Shown here one piece after another: positions 8,823 to 17,169 of a DNA stretch of 64,000 nt. The stretch is from Virgibacillus subterraneus. GTDB taxonomy: Bacteria; Bacillota; Bacilli; Bacillales; Amphibacillaceae. The DNA lies in the NCBI RefSeq assembly GCF_900110695.1, contig NZ_FOEH01000010.1, forward strand, positions 1-64,000, read 5' to 3'. The notes beneath the pieces are model-generated. The model was not told where the DNA came from. It saw nothing but the letters and a program-made list of their open reading frames with translations, and did no database searches. The position numbers were made by a program, and so were the translations under genes. Numbering within the stretch: position 1 is the first letter of the stretch; each line of letters begins with the position of its first letter.

Positions 8823-9920
8823 GTGCTGAAAAAGATTGTCCATTTATTTTTTATTATTAGTGGAGGTACCATTGGGTATTTATATATACCGGATATTATA
8901 GAATTATTAGATTTTACAGATGCAAGTTGGGTAGCATCCCCATATGTTGGTTTAGTTTTAGGTGCAATTATACTATCTCTTATTTCTTATTGGCTGGCTG
9001 ATTATATTGTCGGATTATTAAGGTGGATTGAGGAGGCACTTATTAAAGTGCCTGTAGGTGACTTATTTTTTGGCAGCCTGGGATTAATTATTGGTTTAGT
9101 TGTTGCATATCTGATTAATATTGCACTGAAAGATATTGATATTGAGTTTGTTTCACAGGTAATTCCATTGTTTGTTACCATTTTACTTGGTTACTTTGGT
9201 TTTCAAGTTGGGTTTAGACGAAGAGAAGAATTCGTGAACTTATTAAATATTAGTAAAAAGGAACGCGAAAAGCGGACTGCAACTGATGGTGACTCTAGTG
9301 AGCAGACGCAGCCTAAGGCTAAAATCTTGGATACAAGTGTTATTATTGATGGACGTATAGCTGATATTTGCCAAACTAGTTTCTTAGAAGGAACCATTGT
9401 GATTCCGCAGTTTGTATTAGGAGAATTACAACATATTGCTGATTCATCAGATGTATTGAAACGTAACCGCGGAAGACGTGGATTGGATGTTTTGAACCGT
9501 ATCCAAAAAGAATTGCCGGTTAAAGTTGAAATATACGAAGGTGATTTTGAAGAGATACAGGAAGTTGATAGCAAATTGATAAAACTAGCGAAAGTAATCA
9601 ATGGTATTGTTGTTACGAATGACTTTAATTTGAACAAAGTGTGTGACCTTCAAGGTGTACACGTTCTAAATATTAACGATCTCGCAAATGCTGTAAAACC
9701 AGTGGTATTGCCTGGTGAAGAGTTAATGGTTCAAGTAATTAAAGATGGTAAAGAGCAAAATCAGGGTATTGCTTATTTGGATGATGGCACAATGATCGTT
9801 GTTGAAGAAGGCCGCGATTACATCGGTAAAACGATTGAGGTACTTATTACTAGTGTTCTGCAAACATCTGCAGGAAGAATGATTTTTGCTAAACCGAAAT
9901 TACTTGAAAAAGCGCTGTAA
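8823..9920 (+). CDS. yacL: PIN-TRAM domain membrane protein YacL
   Basis: A 365-residue protein with an N-terminal membrane region of about four hydrophobic helices (residues 1-125). A PIN nuclease-like domain begins ILDTSVIIDGRI (about 168) and carries Asp residues typical of the metal site. The C-terminal TRAM domain (about 300-360) probably binds RNA. Its substrate is unknown. The GTG at 8823 is chosen because AGGAGG ends 8 nt upstream and the sequence then begins MLKKIVHLFF as in Bacillus YacL. An in-frame GTG at 8814 overlaps the ribosome binding site. Confidence 0.9.
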   Translation: MLKKIVHLFFIISGGTIGYLYIPDIIELLDFTDASWVASPYVGLVLGAIILSLISYWLADYIVGLLRWIEEALIKVPVGDLFFGSLGLIIGLVVAYLINIALKDIDIEFVSQVIPLFVTILLGYFGFQVGFRRREEFVNLLNISKKEREKRTATDGDSSEQTQPKAKILDTSVIIDGRIADICQTSFLEGTIVIPQFVLGELQHIADSSDVLKRNRGRRGLDVLNRIQKELPVKVEIYEGDFEEIQEVDSKLIKLAKVINGIVVTNDFNLNKVCDLQGVHVLNINDLANAVKPVVLPGEELMVQVIKDGKEQNQGIAYLDDGTMIVVEEGRDYIGKTIEVLITSVLQTSAGRMIFAKPKLLEKAL

Positions 9921-9943
9921 AAAAGGTATAACTTATAGAGGAT

Positions 9944-9978
9944 GGAAAAGTGATAACGTAATATGTTATCACTTTTTC
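9944..9978 (+). terminator. yacL terminator
   Basis: AAAAGTGATAAC pairs with GTTATCACTTTT around GTAATAT and ends in a T-run. A family A element follows two bases later. Confidence 0.9.
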
Positions 9979-9980
9979 TA

Positions 9981-10055
9981 AGTAGTTAAGAAAGTATAAA
10001 TACTTTCTTACTGCATAAGCGCAACTAAGGCTTGGAGATAAGCCAAGTTTTCTAA
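9981..10055 (+). repeat. family A element, short copy
   Basis: It contains the complete first hairpin (AAGAAAGTATAAATACTTTCTT is 22 nt, positions 9989-10010), the CTGCATAAGCGCAACTAAGGC spacer and a shortened second hairpin, GGCTT GGAGAT AAGCC, ending AAGTTTTCTAA. It sits just after the yacL terminator T-run. Confidence 0.88.
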
Positions 10056-10111
10056 TACTAAATGTACTGTATACTTTATATATTGTTAATTAATAGAAAG
10101 GGGTACCCAAC

Positions 10112-11581
10112 ATGACAGATCAAGTTCGTGTTCGTTATGCGCCAAGTCCTACTGGTAATTTGCACATAGGAAATGCGCGGACGGCACTGTTTAATTACTT
10201 ATATGCTAAGCATTTTGATGGGAAATTTATTATCCGTACGGAGGATACTGACGAGAAGCGAAATGTTGCAGGGGGAGAAGAGAGTCAGCTTAAATATTTA
10301 AAATGGCTTGGCATCGAATGGGATGAAGGTGCTGACATTGGTGGAGACTATGGCCCATATCGTCAGATGGAACGGTTGGATATATATGATAAGTACGTAG
10401 ATGAATTGCTTGAAAAGGGATTAGCCTACAAATGTTATATGACCGAAGAAGAACTTGATCAGGAACGAGAAGAGCAACGTGCTAAAGGACAAGTTCCAAA
10501 ATACTCTGGTGCACATAGTGATTTGACGGCAGAAGATATTGCCCAGTTTGAACAGGAAGGACGTAAGCCGAGTATTCGTATGCGTGTTCCTGCTAATCAG
10601 AATTATACATTTAATGATATTGTAAGAGGTAACATAAAGTTTGAATCAAGTGATTTTGGTGACTGGGTAATTGTCAAAAAAAGTGGCACACCAACATACA
10701 ATTTTGCCGTTGCGATTGATGACCATTTAATGCGTATTTCACATATCTTGCGCGGAGAAGAGCATATTTCCAACACGCCTAAACAAATGATGGTATATGA
10801 TGCCTTTGGATGGGAAGCGCCAAAATTTGGTCATATGACACTCATTTTGAATGAAGATCGTAAAAAGCTGAGCAAACGTGATGAGCATATTCTGCAATTT
10901 ATTGAACAATATCATAATTTAGGCTATTTGCCTGAAGCATTATTTAACTTTATTACGTTGCTTGGCTGGTCTCCGGTAGGTGAAGAGGAAATCTTTAATA
11001 AAGAGAAATTAATTGAGATTTTTGATCCTGAGCGGTTATCAACGTCTGCGGCAATTTTTGATCAGCATAAATTAAAATGGATGAATAATGAGTATATTAA
11101 AGCAACTGATATTGAAAAAGTAATTGAGTTAGCAATGCCGCACTTGATTGAGGCTGGAAGATTATCTGAAGATATGGATGCTTCTACAAGGGAATGGGCA
11201 GAGAATGTTATCACATTATATCGGGAACAACTGCGATATGGAGCGGAAATCGTTGAATTAACGGAGTTGTTTTTCAAGGAATCAATTGATTACGATGAAA
11301 GTGCCATGGAAATATTGCAACAGGAGCAGGTACCTGAGGTATTGCAGGTTTTTACAGACAAACTAATCCATTTGGATGATTTTACGAAGGATTCTATTAA
11401 AGCAGAAATTAAGGCAACGCAAAAAGAAACAGGCCACAGAGGTAAAAAGTTATTTATGCCAATTCGAGTTGCTACAACTGGACAAGCACATGGTCCAGAG
11501 CTCCCAATGGCGATAGAATTATTAGGAAAAGAAATTATTTTAAGCAGATTAGATAAAGTGTTAAAAAAATTAAAAGCTTAA
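10112..11581 (+). CDS. gltX: glutamyl-tRNA synthetase
   Basis: A 489-residue class I synthetase that charges tRNA-Glu. The HIGH-type motif is in [14 protein letters not shown] (residues 10-23) and the KMSKS-type motif is KKLSKR (about 250-255). The C-terminal anticodon-binding helical domain follows from about 330. In Bacillus, relatives lacking GlnRS also charge tRNA-Gln with Glu for amidation; that is family knowledge. AAAGGGG precedes ATG. ispD and ispF, which usually lie between yacL and gltX, are absent. Confidence 0.96.
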   Translation: MTDQVRVRYAPSPTGNLHIGNARTALFNYLYAKHFDGKFIIRTEDTDEKRNVAGGEESQLKYLKWLGIEWDEGADIGGDYGPYRQMERLDIYDKYVDELLEKGLAYKCYMTEEELDQEREEQRAKGQVPKYSGAHSDLTAEDIAQFEQEGRKPSIRMRVPANQNYTFNDIVRGNIKFESSDFGDWVIVKKSGTPTYNFAVAIDDHLMRISHILRGEEHISNTPKQMMVYDAFGWEAPKFGHMTLILNEDRKKLSKRDEHILQFIEQYHNLGYLPEALFNFITLLGWSPVGEEEIFNKEKLIEIFDPERLSTSAAIFDQHKLKWMNNEYIKATDIEKVIELAMPHLIEAGRLSEDMDASTREWAENVITLYREQLRYGAEIVELTELFFKESIDYDESAMEILQQEQVPEVLQVFTDKLIHLDDFTKDSIKAEIKATQKETGHRGKKLFMPIRVATTGQAHGPELPMAIELLGKEIILSRLDKVLKKLKA

Positions 11582-11631
11582 TTAATTCACATCGAGCCGA
11601 AAATATAATATAGTAGTAATACAATATTGGA

Positions 11632-11866
11632 GCGTTGATAAGGAGAAGTAAAAAACGGATGACTTATCCAGAGAGAATCGCCTGAGGCTGCGAGCGATTT
11701 AAAGCATCGTTTTTGAAATGCACCTTTGAGCCCGTTATGGAAGAAATGTACATAACGGCGGTACTCTGCCGTTATTAGAGTATAAGTTGGGAGAACGATA
11801 TCTCCAAACAGAGTGGAACCGCGCCAAAAGCGTCTCTGTGTATTGAATACACAGGGGCGTTTTTTT
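11632..11866 (+). promoter_or_regulatory. T-box leader, cysteine-specific
   Basis: This is a tRNA-sensing transcription attenuator of cysES. The conserved T-box AGAGTGGAACCGCG is at 11810-11823. The specifier codon is read as TGC (Cys) at 11719-11721 in the context GAAATGCACC. The TGGA of the T-box would pair with an acceptor end UCCA, and tRNA-Cys has U as discriminator, so both contacts agree on Cys. The terminator stem is CGTCTCTGTGTA/TACACAGGGGCG with seven T, ending at 11866. Confidence 0.93.
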
Positions 11867-11993
11867 AGCAGTTAAGAAAGATTAAATAAATTCTTACTGC
11901 ATAAGTGCAACTAAGGCAATTTAAAGTATAAGGGGTTTTAAGAAAGTAAAATACCTTTGATAAAACTCCTTAAACGAATGCCGAGTTATCTAA
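11867..11993 (+). repeat. family A element, long subtype, inside the cysE leader
   Basis: It begins AGCAGTTAAGAAAG directly after the T-run of the T-box terminator and ends GAATGCCGAGTTATCTAA. The interior contains AAGTATAAGGGGTTTTAAGAAAG and a complementary ATAAAACTCCTT, a subtype shared with 21692-21837 and 58877-59001. It lies between the T-box and the cysE ribosome binding site, so read-through transcripts contain it. Confidence 0.8.
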
Positions 11994-12021
11994 TGCCAAA
12001 TGGGGAGGAGGCGTTGTCATT

Positions 12022-12690
12022 ATGGGATTTTTTAAACGAATGAAAGAAGATATGGATGTAGTCTTTGAACAAGATCCAGCAGCAAGGAATTATTTTGAAG
12101 TAGGTTTAACATACTCGGGGTTACATGCAATTTGGAATCATCGTATTGCTCATTTTTTCTTTAAGCGGAGGTTATATTTTATTGCGCGAGTTATATCACA
12201 AATTAGCCGTTTTTTAACTGGTATTGAAATACACCCTGGTGCGAAAATCGGCAGGAGGTTTTTTATCGATCATGGTATGGGAGTTGTGATTGGTGAAACC
12301 TGCGAAATTGGTGATAATGTTACCGTTTTTCAAGGGGTAACGTTAGGTGGTACAGGGAAAGAAAGAGGAAAACGTCACCCAACTATTAAAGACAACGCCC
12401 TTATTGCAACAGGTGCCAAGGTGCTTGGCTCAATAACCATCGGCGAAAGTTCTAAGGTCGGAGGTGGTTCGGTAGTATTAAAGGATGTACCTGATCACTC
12501 AACGGTTGTAGGGGTGCCTGGACGTGTAGTCGTTCAAAACGGTCAAAAATTACGTAAAAATCTCGACCACCATAAATTGCCAGATCCTGTAGCAGATCGC
12601 TGTGATCAGCTGCAAGAGGAAATTAACTCATTACAAGAAGAACTAGCCAAGGTGAAAGAAGGGAAGCAAAATGCCGATAACCATTTATAA
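12022..12690 (+). CDS. cysE: serine O-acetyltransferase
   Basis: A 222-residue enzyme that makes O-acetylserine from serine and acetyl-CoA, the first committed step of cysteine synthesis. The N-terminal helical part (1-70) precedes a left-handed beta-helix built of hexapeptide repeats. It includes [28 protein letters not shown] (catalytic His-Asp region, about 87-103) and [12 protein letters not shown]. The C-terminus is a charged coil. GGGGAGGAGG lies 11 nt before ATG. It overlaps cysS by 20 bp and is under the Cys T-box. Confidence 0.95.
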   Translation: MGFFKRMKEDMDVVFEQDPAARNYFEVGLTYSGLHAIWNHRIAHFFFKRRLYFIARVISQISRFLTGIEIHPGAKIGRRFFIDHGMGVVIGETCEIGDNVTVFQGVTLGGTGKERGKRHPTIKDNALIATGAKVLGSITIGESSKVGGGSVVLKDVPDHSTVVGVPGRVVVQNGQKLRKNLDHHKLPDPVADRCDQLQEEINSLQEELAKVKEGKQNADNHL

Positions 12691-14083
12691 TACATTAACA
12701 CGCCAAAAAGAAGTATTTAAGCCACTTAAAGAAGGTAGAGTCAGCATGTACGTGTGTGGCCCAACTGTCTACAATTATATTCATATTGGGAATGCCCGTC
12801 CTGCTATTGTTTTTGATACAGTACGAAGGTATCTGGAATATAAAGAATATCAAGTTGACTATGTGTTAAATTTTACAGATGTTGATGACAAGATCATTAA
12901 GGCTGCCAATGAGGTGGGCGAAGAAGTATCGGAAGTTGCGAATCGATTTATAGATGCCTATTTGGAGGATGTCGGTTCCTTGGGTGTAAAAAAAGCAACC
13001 TATAATCCACGAGTTACTGAGGCAATGAGTGATATTTTGACGTTTATCGAAACATTAATTGCAAAAGGGTATGCATATGAAGTTGAAGGAGATGTCTACT
13101 TTAAGCCTCGCTCATTTGATGGATACGGGAAGTTATCACACCAATCAATTGATGAATTGCGTTCAGGTGCACGTATAAAAGTAGGTGAGAAAAAAGAAGA
13201 CCCGCTTGATTTTGCGTTGTGGAAAAAAGCAAAGGATGATGAAATAGCCTGGGAATCCCCGTGGGGACAGGGCAGGCCGGGCTGGCATATCGAGTGCTCT
13301 GCAATGGCCAAAAAATACCTTGCTGAAACAATTGATATCCATGCCGGTGGACAGGATTTGGCGTTTCCGCATCATGAAAATGAAATCGCACAATCTGAGG
13401 CAATGACAGGTAAATCTTTTGCCAAATACTGGATGCATAATGGGTATATTAATATTGACAATGAAAAAATGTCCAAATCGCTGGGTAACTTCGTATTGAC
13501 GAGGGATATCATTCAGCAGCATGACCCGCAGGTGGTTCGGTTCTTTATGCTAAGTGTTCATTATCGAAATCCGATAAATTTTACTGAAGAATTGCTGGAA
13601 GGTGCTAAAAATAGCCTGGACCGTATTAAAAATGCCTATTTCAACTTGGATCATCGTAAACAAACAAGTATGGACATGGATAAAAATGCAGATCAGTGGC
13701 TGGAAAAAGTTACGAAGCTGAATGAACAATTTGAGGAATCAATGGATGATGACTTTAATACTGCAAATGCAATTTCGGTCTTGTTCGATTTAGCCAAAGA
13801 AGCTAATCTCTATCTGCAGGGAAAACACACCTCCATAAAAGTAATCGAAGCATTTCAAAACAGCTTTACCACTTTACTGGATGTGTTGGGTATTTATATT
13901 GAGCAGGAAGAGGATTTACTCGATGAAGAAATTGAAGCATTATTGCAAGAACGAGTGGAAGCCAGAAAGAAACGGGACTTTAATCGGGCAGATGAAATAC
14001 GCGATAATCTAAAAGAGAGGAGTATTATTTTAGAAGATACTCCTCAAGGAACCCGCTGGAAAAGGGATAGTAATGAGTCTTGA
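12671..14083 (+). CDS. cysS: cysteinyl-tRNA synthetase
   Basis: A 470-residue class I synthetase charging tRNA-Cys. The first zinc ligand is in CGPTVYN (about residue 29), the HIGH-type motif is YIHIGNARP (about 36-44), the remaining zinc ligands lie in WHIECSAMA and the HHENE segment, and KMSKS is KMSKSLGN (about 267). The start lies inside the cysE 3' end, with GAAGGGAAG upstream, and the stop overlaps mrnC by 11 bp, so the three genes are probably translationally coupled. Confidence 0.96.
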   Translation: MPITIYNTLTRQKEVFKPLKEGRVSMYVCGPTVYNYIHIGNARPAIVFDTVRRYLEYKEYQVDYVLNFTDVDDKIIKAANEVGEEVSEVANRFIDAYLEDVGSLGVKKATYNPRVTEAMSDILTFIETLIAKGYAYEVEGDVYFKPRSFDGYGKLSHQSIDELRSGARIKVGEKKEDPLDFALWKKAKDDEIAWESPWGQGRPGWHIECSAMAKKYLAETIDIHAGGQDLAFPHHENEIAQSEAMTGKSFAKYWMHNGYINIDNEKMSKSLGNFVLTRDIIQQHDPQVVRFFMLSVHYRNPINFTEELLEGAKNSLDRIKNAYFNLDHRKQTSMDMDKNADQWLEKVTKLNEQFEESMDDDFNTANAISVLFDLAKEANLYLQGKHTSIKVIEAFQNSFTTLLDVLGIYIEQEEDLLDEEIEALLQERVEARKKRDFNRADEIRDNLKERSIILEDTPQGTRWKRDSNES

Positions 14084-14471
14084 TGTAAAGCAAATGAAAA
14101 GTTTAGCTCTCGCTTACATGGGTGATGCTGTCTATGAAGTCCATGTAAGAGAGTATTTATTACAAACTGGTAAAGTGAAACCGAATCAGTTACATCGGTC
14201 GGCGATATCTTTTGTGTCGGCAAAGGCACAAGCTGCTGTTATATTATATTGGCTGGAAACGGAACTTCTTTCTGAAGAAGAGGAAGGAGTAGTTTCCAGA
14301 GGGCGTAATGCAAAATCTGGAACAGTCCCTAAAAATACGAGTGTACAAGCATATAATTATAGTACGGCGTTTGAGGCGTTAATCGGTTATCATTATTTGC
14401 AAAAGAATGGAAGCCGGTTAGACGAGTTGATAACACAAGCAATTCAATTCAGCGAAGGGAGGAAAGGCTAA
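14073..14471 (+). CDS. mrnC: Mini-ribonuclease III
   Basis: A 132-residue RNase III-like endonuclease without a double-stranded RNA binding domain. It matures 23S rRNA in Bacillus. The RNase III signature appears as [20 protein letters not shown] (residues 11-30), with the catalytic Asp in GDAVYE, and [13 protein letters not shown] (about 100-112) supplies the second acidic cluster. Its place after cysS and before rlmB is the usual one. Confidence 0.93.
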   Translation: MSLDVKQMKSLALAYMGDAVYEVHVREYLLQTGKVKPNQLHRSAISFVSAKAQAAVILYWLETELLSEEEEGVVSRGRNAKSGTVPKNTSVQAYNYSTAFEALIGYHYLQKNGSRLDELITQAIQFSEGRKG

Positions 14472-14473
14472 TT

Positions 14474-15217
14474 ATGGATCAGGAAATTATTATCGGTAAG
14501 AACCCTGTAATCGAAGCACTGAACTCCGGACGATCAGTAAATAAGGTATTAGTATCAGAACAACTGAACAAACAATTATTCGGGAAGTTGCAGAAACTTA
14601 GCAGAAATGCCGGGACAATAATTCAAAAAGTACCCAAAAAGAAGCTTGACCAACTTGTGGAAGGTTCACATCAGGGGATTGTAGCCTATGTAGCATCCTA
14701 TCAATATGCAACTTTAGAGGATCTGTTTGATAAAGCAAATGACAAAAATGAAACACCTTTCTTTATTATATTGGATGAGCTGGAAGATCCTCATAATTTA
14801 GGGTCTATCTTACGGACTGCTGATGCTACAGGTGTTCACGGGGTAATTATTCCAAAACACAGGTCAGTTGGCCTTACTTCAACCGTGGCAAAAACTGCAG
14901 CAGGAGCACTAGAGCATATTCCTGTTGTAAGGGTGACAAATATTGCTAATACCATTGATGAATTAAAGCAACGTTATGTCTGGGTCGTTGGAACAGCCGC
15001 CGATGGTACAGAAGATTACCGTGAGCTTGATGGTGACTTATCTGTCGCCATTGTGATTGGTAATGAAGGTAAAGGAATAAGCCGTTTAGTTAAAGATAAG
15101 TGTGATTGGACTGTTAGCCTTCCTATGACTGGACATGTTTCCTCCTTAAACGCATCTGTAGCATGCAGTTTGTTACTGTATGAAATATATCGAAAAAGAT
15201 TTCCGCTTGGTGAATAG
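14474..15217 (+). CDS. rlmB: 23S rRNA (guanosine-2'-O-)-methyltransferase RlmB
   Basis: A 247-residue SPOUT-class (SpoU/TrmH) methyltransferase. The N-terminal substrate-binding domain (1-75) starts IIGKNPVIEAL. The SPOUT motifs are LDELEDPHNLGSILRTADATG (motif 1, about 97-117), IVIGNEGKGIS (motif 2) and LPMTGHVSSLNASVACSLLLYE (motif 3). It modifies an rRNA guanosine in 23S helix 80 in relatives. It lies two bases after mrnC, with GGGAGGAAAGG before ATG. Confidence 0.93.
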   Translation: MDQEIIIGKNPVIEALNSGRSVNKVLVSEQLNKQLFGKLQKLSRNAGTIIQKVPKKKLDQLVEGSHQGIVAYVASYQYATLEDLFDKANDKNETPFFIILDELEDPHNLGSILRTADATGVHGVIIPKHRSVGLTSTVAKTAAGALEHIPVVRVTNIANTIDELKQRYVWVVGTAADGTEDYRELDGDLSVAIVIGNEGKGISRLVKDKCDWTVSLPMTGHVSSLNASVACSLLLYEIYRKRFPLGE

Positions 15218-15219
15218 AC

Positions 15220-15726
15220 ATGTTTGTACTAGTTGTTGACGGTTATAATATCATCGGTGCATGGGAAGAACTCCAGAAACTTAAAGAAAAAGATATTGGA
15301 CAGGCACGGGACAGATTGATTGAATTGATGGCAGAGTATCAATCGTATTCAGGGTGCCGAGTTATCATCGTATTTGACGCGTACTATGTAAAAGGGATCG
15401 AAAGCAAGCATAAATCATACAATGTTGAGGTTATTTACACAAAAGAAAACGAAACTGCCGACGAATGTATTGAAAGGCTTGTTAAAGGATTAAAGAACGT
15501 AAAAAATCAAGTGTATGTAGCAACGTCAGACTACGCAGAGCAACGAACTATATTTGGGCGTGGCGCTTTAAGGAAGTCAGCGAGAGAATTATATATTGAA
15601 TTTAAAGATATTGAAAGAGAAATTGAAAAAGATATAGAAGTACACAAAAAGGTACAACCTAAAATCAGAATCCCATTAAAAAAAGAAGTACATGAAAAAT
15701 TTGAAAAGTGGAGACGGGGAGACTAA
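15220..15726 (+). CDS. rae1: ribosome-dependent mRNA endonuclease Rae1 (YacP, NYN domain)
   Basis: A 168-residue NYN (PIN-like) nuclease. The N-terminus VLVVDGYNIIGAW (residues 3-15) carries the first catalytic Asp, and IVFDAYYV (about 50) and ENETADECIERLV (about 86) give further acidic residues. Bacillus subtilis Rae1 cuts mRNA in the ribosomal A site. The gene follows rlmB by two bases. An intrinsic terminator overlaps its last codons. Confidence 0.9.
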   Translation: MFVLVVDGYNIIGAWEELQKLKEKDIGQARDRLIELMAEYQSYSGCRVIIVFDAYYVKGIESKHKSYNVEVIYTKENETADECIERLVKGLKNVKNQVYVATSDYAEQRTIFGRGALRKSARELYIEFKDIEREIEKDIEVHKKVQPKIRIPLKKEVHEKFEKWRRGD

Positions 15727-15749
15727 TAACACCTCGTTCTCCACTTTTT
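15704..15749 (+). terminator. terminator overlapping the rae1 3' end
   Basis: AAAAGTGGAGACGGGG (inside the last rae1 codons) pairs with CCTCGTTCTCCACTTTT, followed by T. The stop codon lies in the loop. Confidence 0.8.
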
Positions 15750-15816
15750 AATTGTCCAGTATTGGTGTATAGAATATACTAGTGACTAACGTTGAATGAA
15801 TATTTGCGCTTGTATC

Positions 15817-15863
15817 GGCAGTTAAGAAAAGTATAAATTTTCCTATCTTCCAAAGTTTTCTAA
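15817..15863 (+). repeat. family A element, internally deleted copy
   Basis: Only the two ends remain: GGCAGTTAAGAAAAGTATAA and CCAAAGTTTTCTAA, 47 bp in all. It ends two bases before the -35 box of the sigH promoter. Confidence 0.75.
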
Positions 15864-15865
15864 TA

Positions 15866-15895
15866 TTGACGTTAGTGAAGCGCTTACTGTATAAT
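15866..15895 (+). promoter_or_regulatory. sigH promoter
   Basis: TTGACG (15866-15871), an 18 bp spacer and TATAAT (15890-15895). Confidence 0.75.
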
Positions 15896-15936
15896 ACTTT
15901 TAAATTGACTACATTGTAGTCGGGGGGTCATTTTTG

Positions 15937-16587
15937 GTGAGTGTTAAGCTAGCAGCAGAAAAGAACCAAAGCCTAAAAATGCTGGATGATGATAGTATTA
16001 TCCTTCTTGTGCATCAAGGGAATAGTCAAGCACTAGATTTTTTAATAAATAAATATATCAATTTTGTACGAGCGAAAGCAAGAACTTATTTCATCATTGG
16101 TGCTGACAAAGAGGATATTATTCAAGAAGGCATGATAGGTCTGTATAAGGCAATACGCGACTATGACGGGGACAAGCTATCATCGTTTAAAGCGTTTGCT
16201 GAACTTTGTGTGACCCGACAAATTATTACGGCAATTAAAACAGCTACTAGACAAAAGCACATACCACTTAACTCGTATGTATCACTAGATAAACCAATTT
16301 ATGATGAAGAATCAGACAGGACATTACTGGATGTTGTAGCAGGGTCAAAAGCAATTGACCCACAGGAATTACTCATAAATAGAGAAAAGTTTGGTGATAT
16401 GGAATATAGATTGTCAGAATTACTTAGCGAGTTAGAAAAAGAAGTGTTGCGTCTATATTTAGATGGACAAACCTATCAGGAGATTTCAGTCGAGTTAAAA
16501 CGTCACGTGAAATCGATAGATAATGCTTTGCAGCGGGTAAAGCGTAAATTGGAACAGCTGCTGGAATCGAATGAAACCAGCGTATAA
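15937..16587 (+). CDS. sigH: RNA polymerase sigma-30 factor SigH
   Basis: A sigma factor of about 216 residues; in Bacillus it drives early stationary-phase, competence and sporulation-entry genes. Region 2 is seen in LDFLINKYINFVRAKARTYF, the GADKEDIIQEGMIGLYKAIRDY core-binding segment and SFKAFAELCVTRQIITAIKTATRQK (-10 recognition). Region 4 is YLDGQTYQEISVELKRHVKS near the C-terminus. GGGGGG precedes two in-frame starts, TTG 15934 and GTG 15937; the second has better spacing. It has its own promoter. Confidence 0.95.
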   Translation: MSVKLAAEKNQSLKMLDDDSIILLVHQGNSQALDFLINKYINFVRAKARTYFIIGADKEDIIQEGMIGLYKAIRDYDGDKLSSFKAFAELCVTRQIITAIKTATRQKHIPLNSYVSLDKPIYDEESDRTLLDVVAGSKAIDPQELLINREKFGDMEYRLSELLSELEKEVLRLYLDGQTYQEISVELKRHVKSIDNALQRVKRKLEQLLESNETSV

Positions 16588-16593
16588 TAGCCG

Positions 16594-16622
16594 TTGACAC
16601 ATCTTAGTAACCATGCTACAGT
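16594..16622 (+). promoter_or_regulatory. rpmG-secE promoter
   Basis: TTGACA (16594-16599), a 17 bp spacer and TACAGT (16617-16622) with an extended TGC. Confidence 0.7.
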
Positions 16623-16657
16623 TATATGAGTAAAAAACCCTACAACGGGGTGATAAA

Positions 16658-16807
16658 ATGAATAAAAAAATAACATTAGCGTGTGCAATTTGTTCAAGCA
16701 GAAACTATACAACTAGTAAAAATGTATCCACAAAACCTGTACGTATGGAAGTTAGAAAGTATTGCAAAACATGTGGGAAGCATACATTGCACCGTGAGAC
16801 TAAATAA
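16658..16807 (+). CDS. rpmG: 50S ribosomal protein L33 (zinc form)
   Basis: A 49-residue protein, read directly from the sequence. It starts [17 protein letters not shown] and ends [10 protein letters not shown]. Cys pairs at 9/12 and 36/39 make the zinc ribbon of C+ type L33, usually replaced by a C- paralogue under zinc shortage. GGGGTGATAAA precedes ATG. It lies between sigH and secE, the usual place in Bacillaceae. Confidence 0.93.
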   Translation: MNKKITLACAICSSRNYTTSKNVSTKPVRMEVRKYCKTCGKHTLHRETK

Positions 16808-16841
16808 TAGCACTCTTCGGGTAGAGTTTGGGGGTACAAGC

Positions 16842-17021
16842 ATGAATCTTGTTCAATTTTTTAAGAATGTATCTCGGGAAATGAAAAAAGTTAGTTGGCC
16901 AAAAGGTCGTGAATTAACTAGTTACACCATAACTGTAATATCAACAGTAGTGTTTGTGGCATTGTTTTTCACAGTAATAGATCTTGGGATTTCCGAAATT
17001 TTAAGTTCATTTTTTGAATAA
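16842..17021 (+). CDS. secE: preprotein translocase subunit SecE
   Basis: A 59-residue single-span subunit that clamps SecY in the translocon. The amphipathic N-terminus is FFKNVSREMKKVSWPKGREL (residues 6-25) with the conserved VSWPKG, followed by one membrane helix (about 30-52). ATG at 16842 follows GGGGGT. The same frame stays open upstream to 16683, but that part is rpmG in another frame, so the short form is correct. Confidence 0.95.
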   Translation: MNLVQFFKNVSREMKKVSWPKGRELTSYTITVISTVVFVALFFTVIDLGISEILSSFFE

Positions 17022-17044
17022 TTAAGCTATAATTATGTTATAAT
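17014..17044 (+). promoter_or_regulatory. possible nusG promoter
   Basis: TTGAAT (17014-17019) and TATAAT (17039-17044) are 19 bp apart; the -35 region overlaps the secE stop. Spacing is long, so this is tentative. Confidence 0.35.
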
Positions 17045-17062
17045 GGAATATAATATTTCGAT

Positions 17063-17092
17063 TTAAAAAAACCCGGGGTAAACGGGTTTTTT
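17063..17092 (+). terminator. terminator or attenuator between secE and nusG
   Basis: AAAAAACCCG pairs with CGGGTTTTTT around GGGTAAA. It would end secE transcripts or attenuate entry into nusG. Confidence 0.8.
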
Positions 17093-17135
17093 AATATTGC
17101 AGATCTTTTTAGGGAACTTAAAGTTTTTAAGCTAA

Positions 17136-17169
17136 GGGAGGGAAGGGCAAGTAATTTTGTCCTGCTTAA
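17136..17169 (+). promoter_or_regulatory. distant nusG ribosome binding site with bridging hairpin
   Basis: The only strong Shine-Dalgarno sequence, GGGAGGGA (17136-17143), is about 27 nt from the nusG ATG. Between them AGGGCAA (17144-17150) pairs with TTGTCCT (17157-17163), one G-U pair and a 6 nt loop. Folding this stem brings the Shine-Dalgarno to about 6 nt from ATG. An in-frame TAA at 17167 excludes an earlier start. Confidence 0.6.

Noticed and set aside
13101-13522. Long minus-strand frames within cysS
   Set aside because: They are shadows of the conserved cysS coding strand without ribosome binding sites or family motifs.
16683-16841. In-frame N-terminal extension of secE
   Set aside because: This stretch encodes rpmG in another frame, and the SecE family starts at MNLVQFFKNV.
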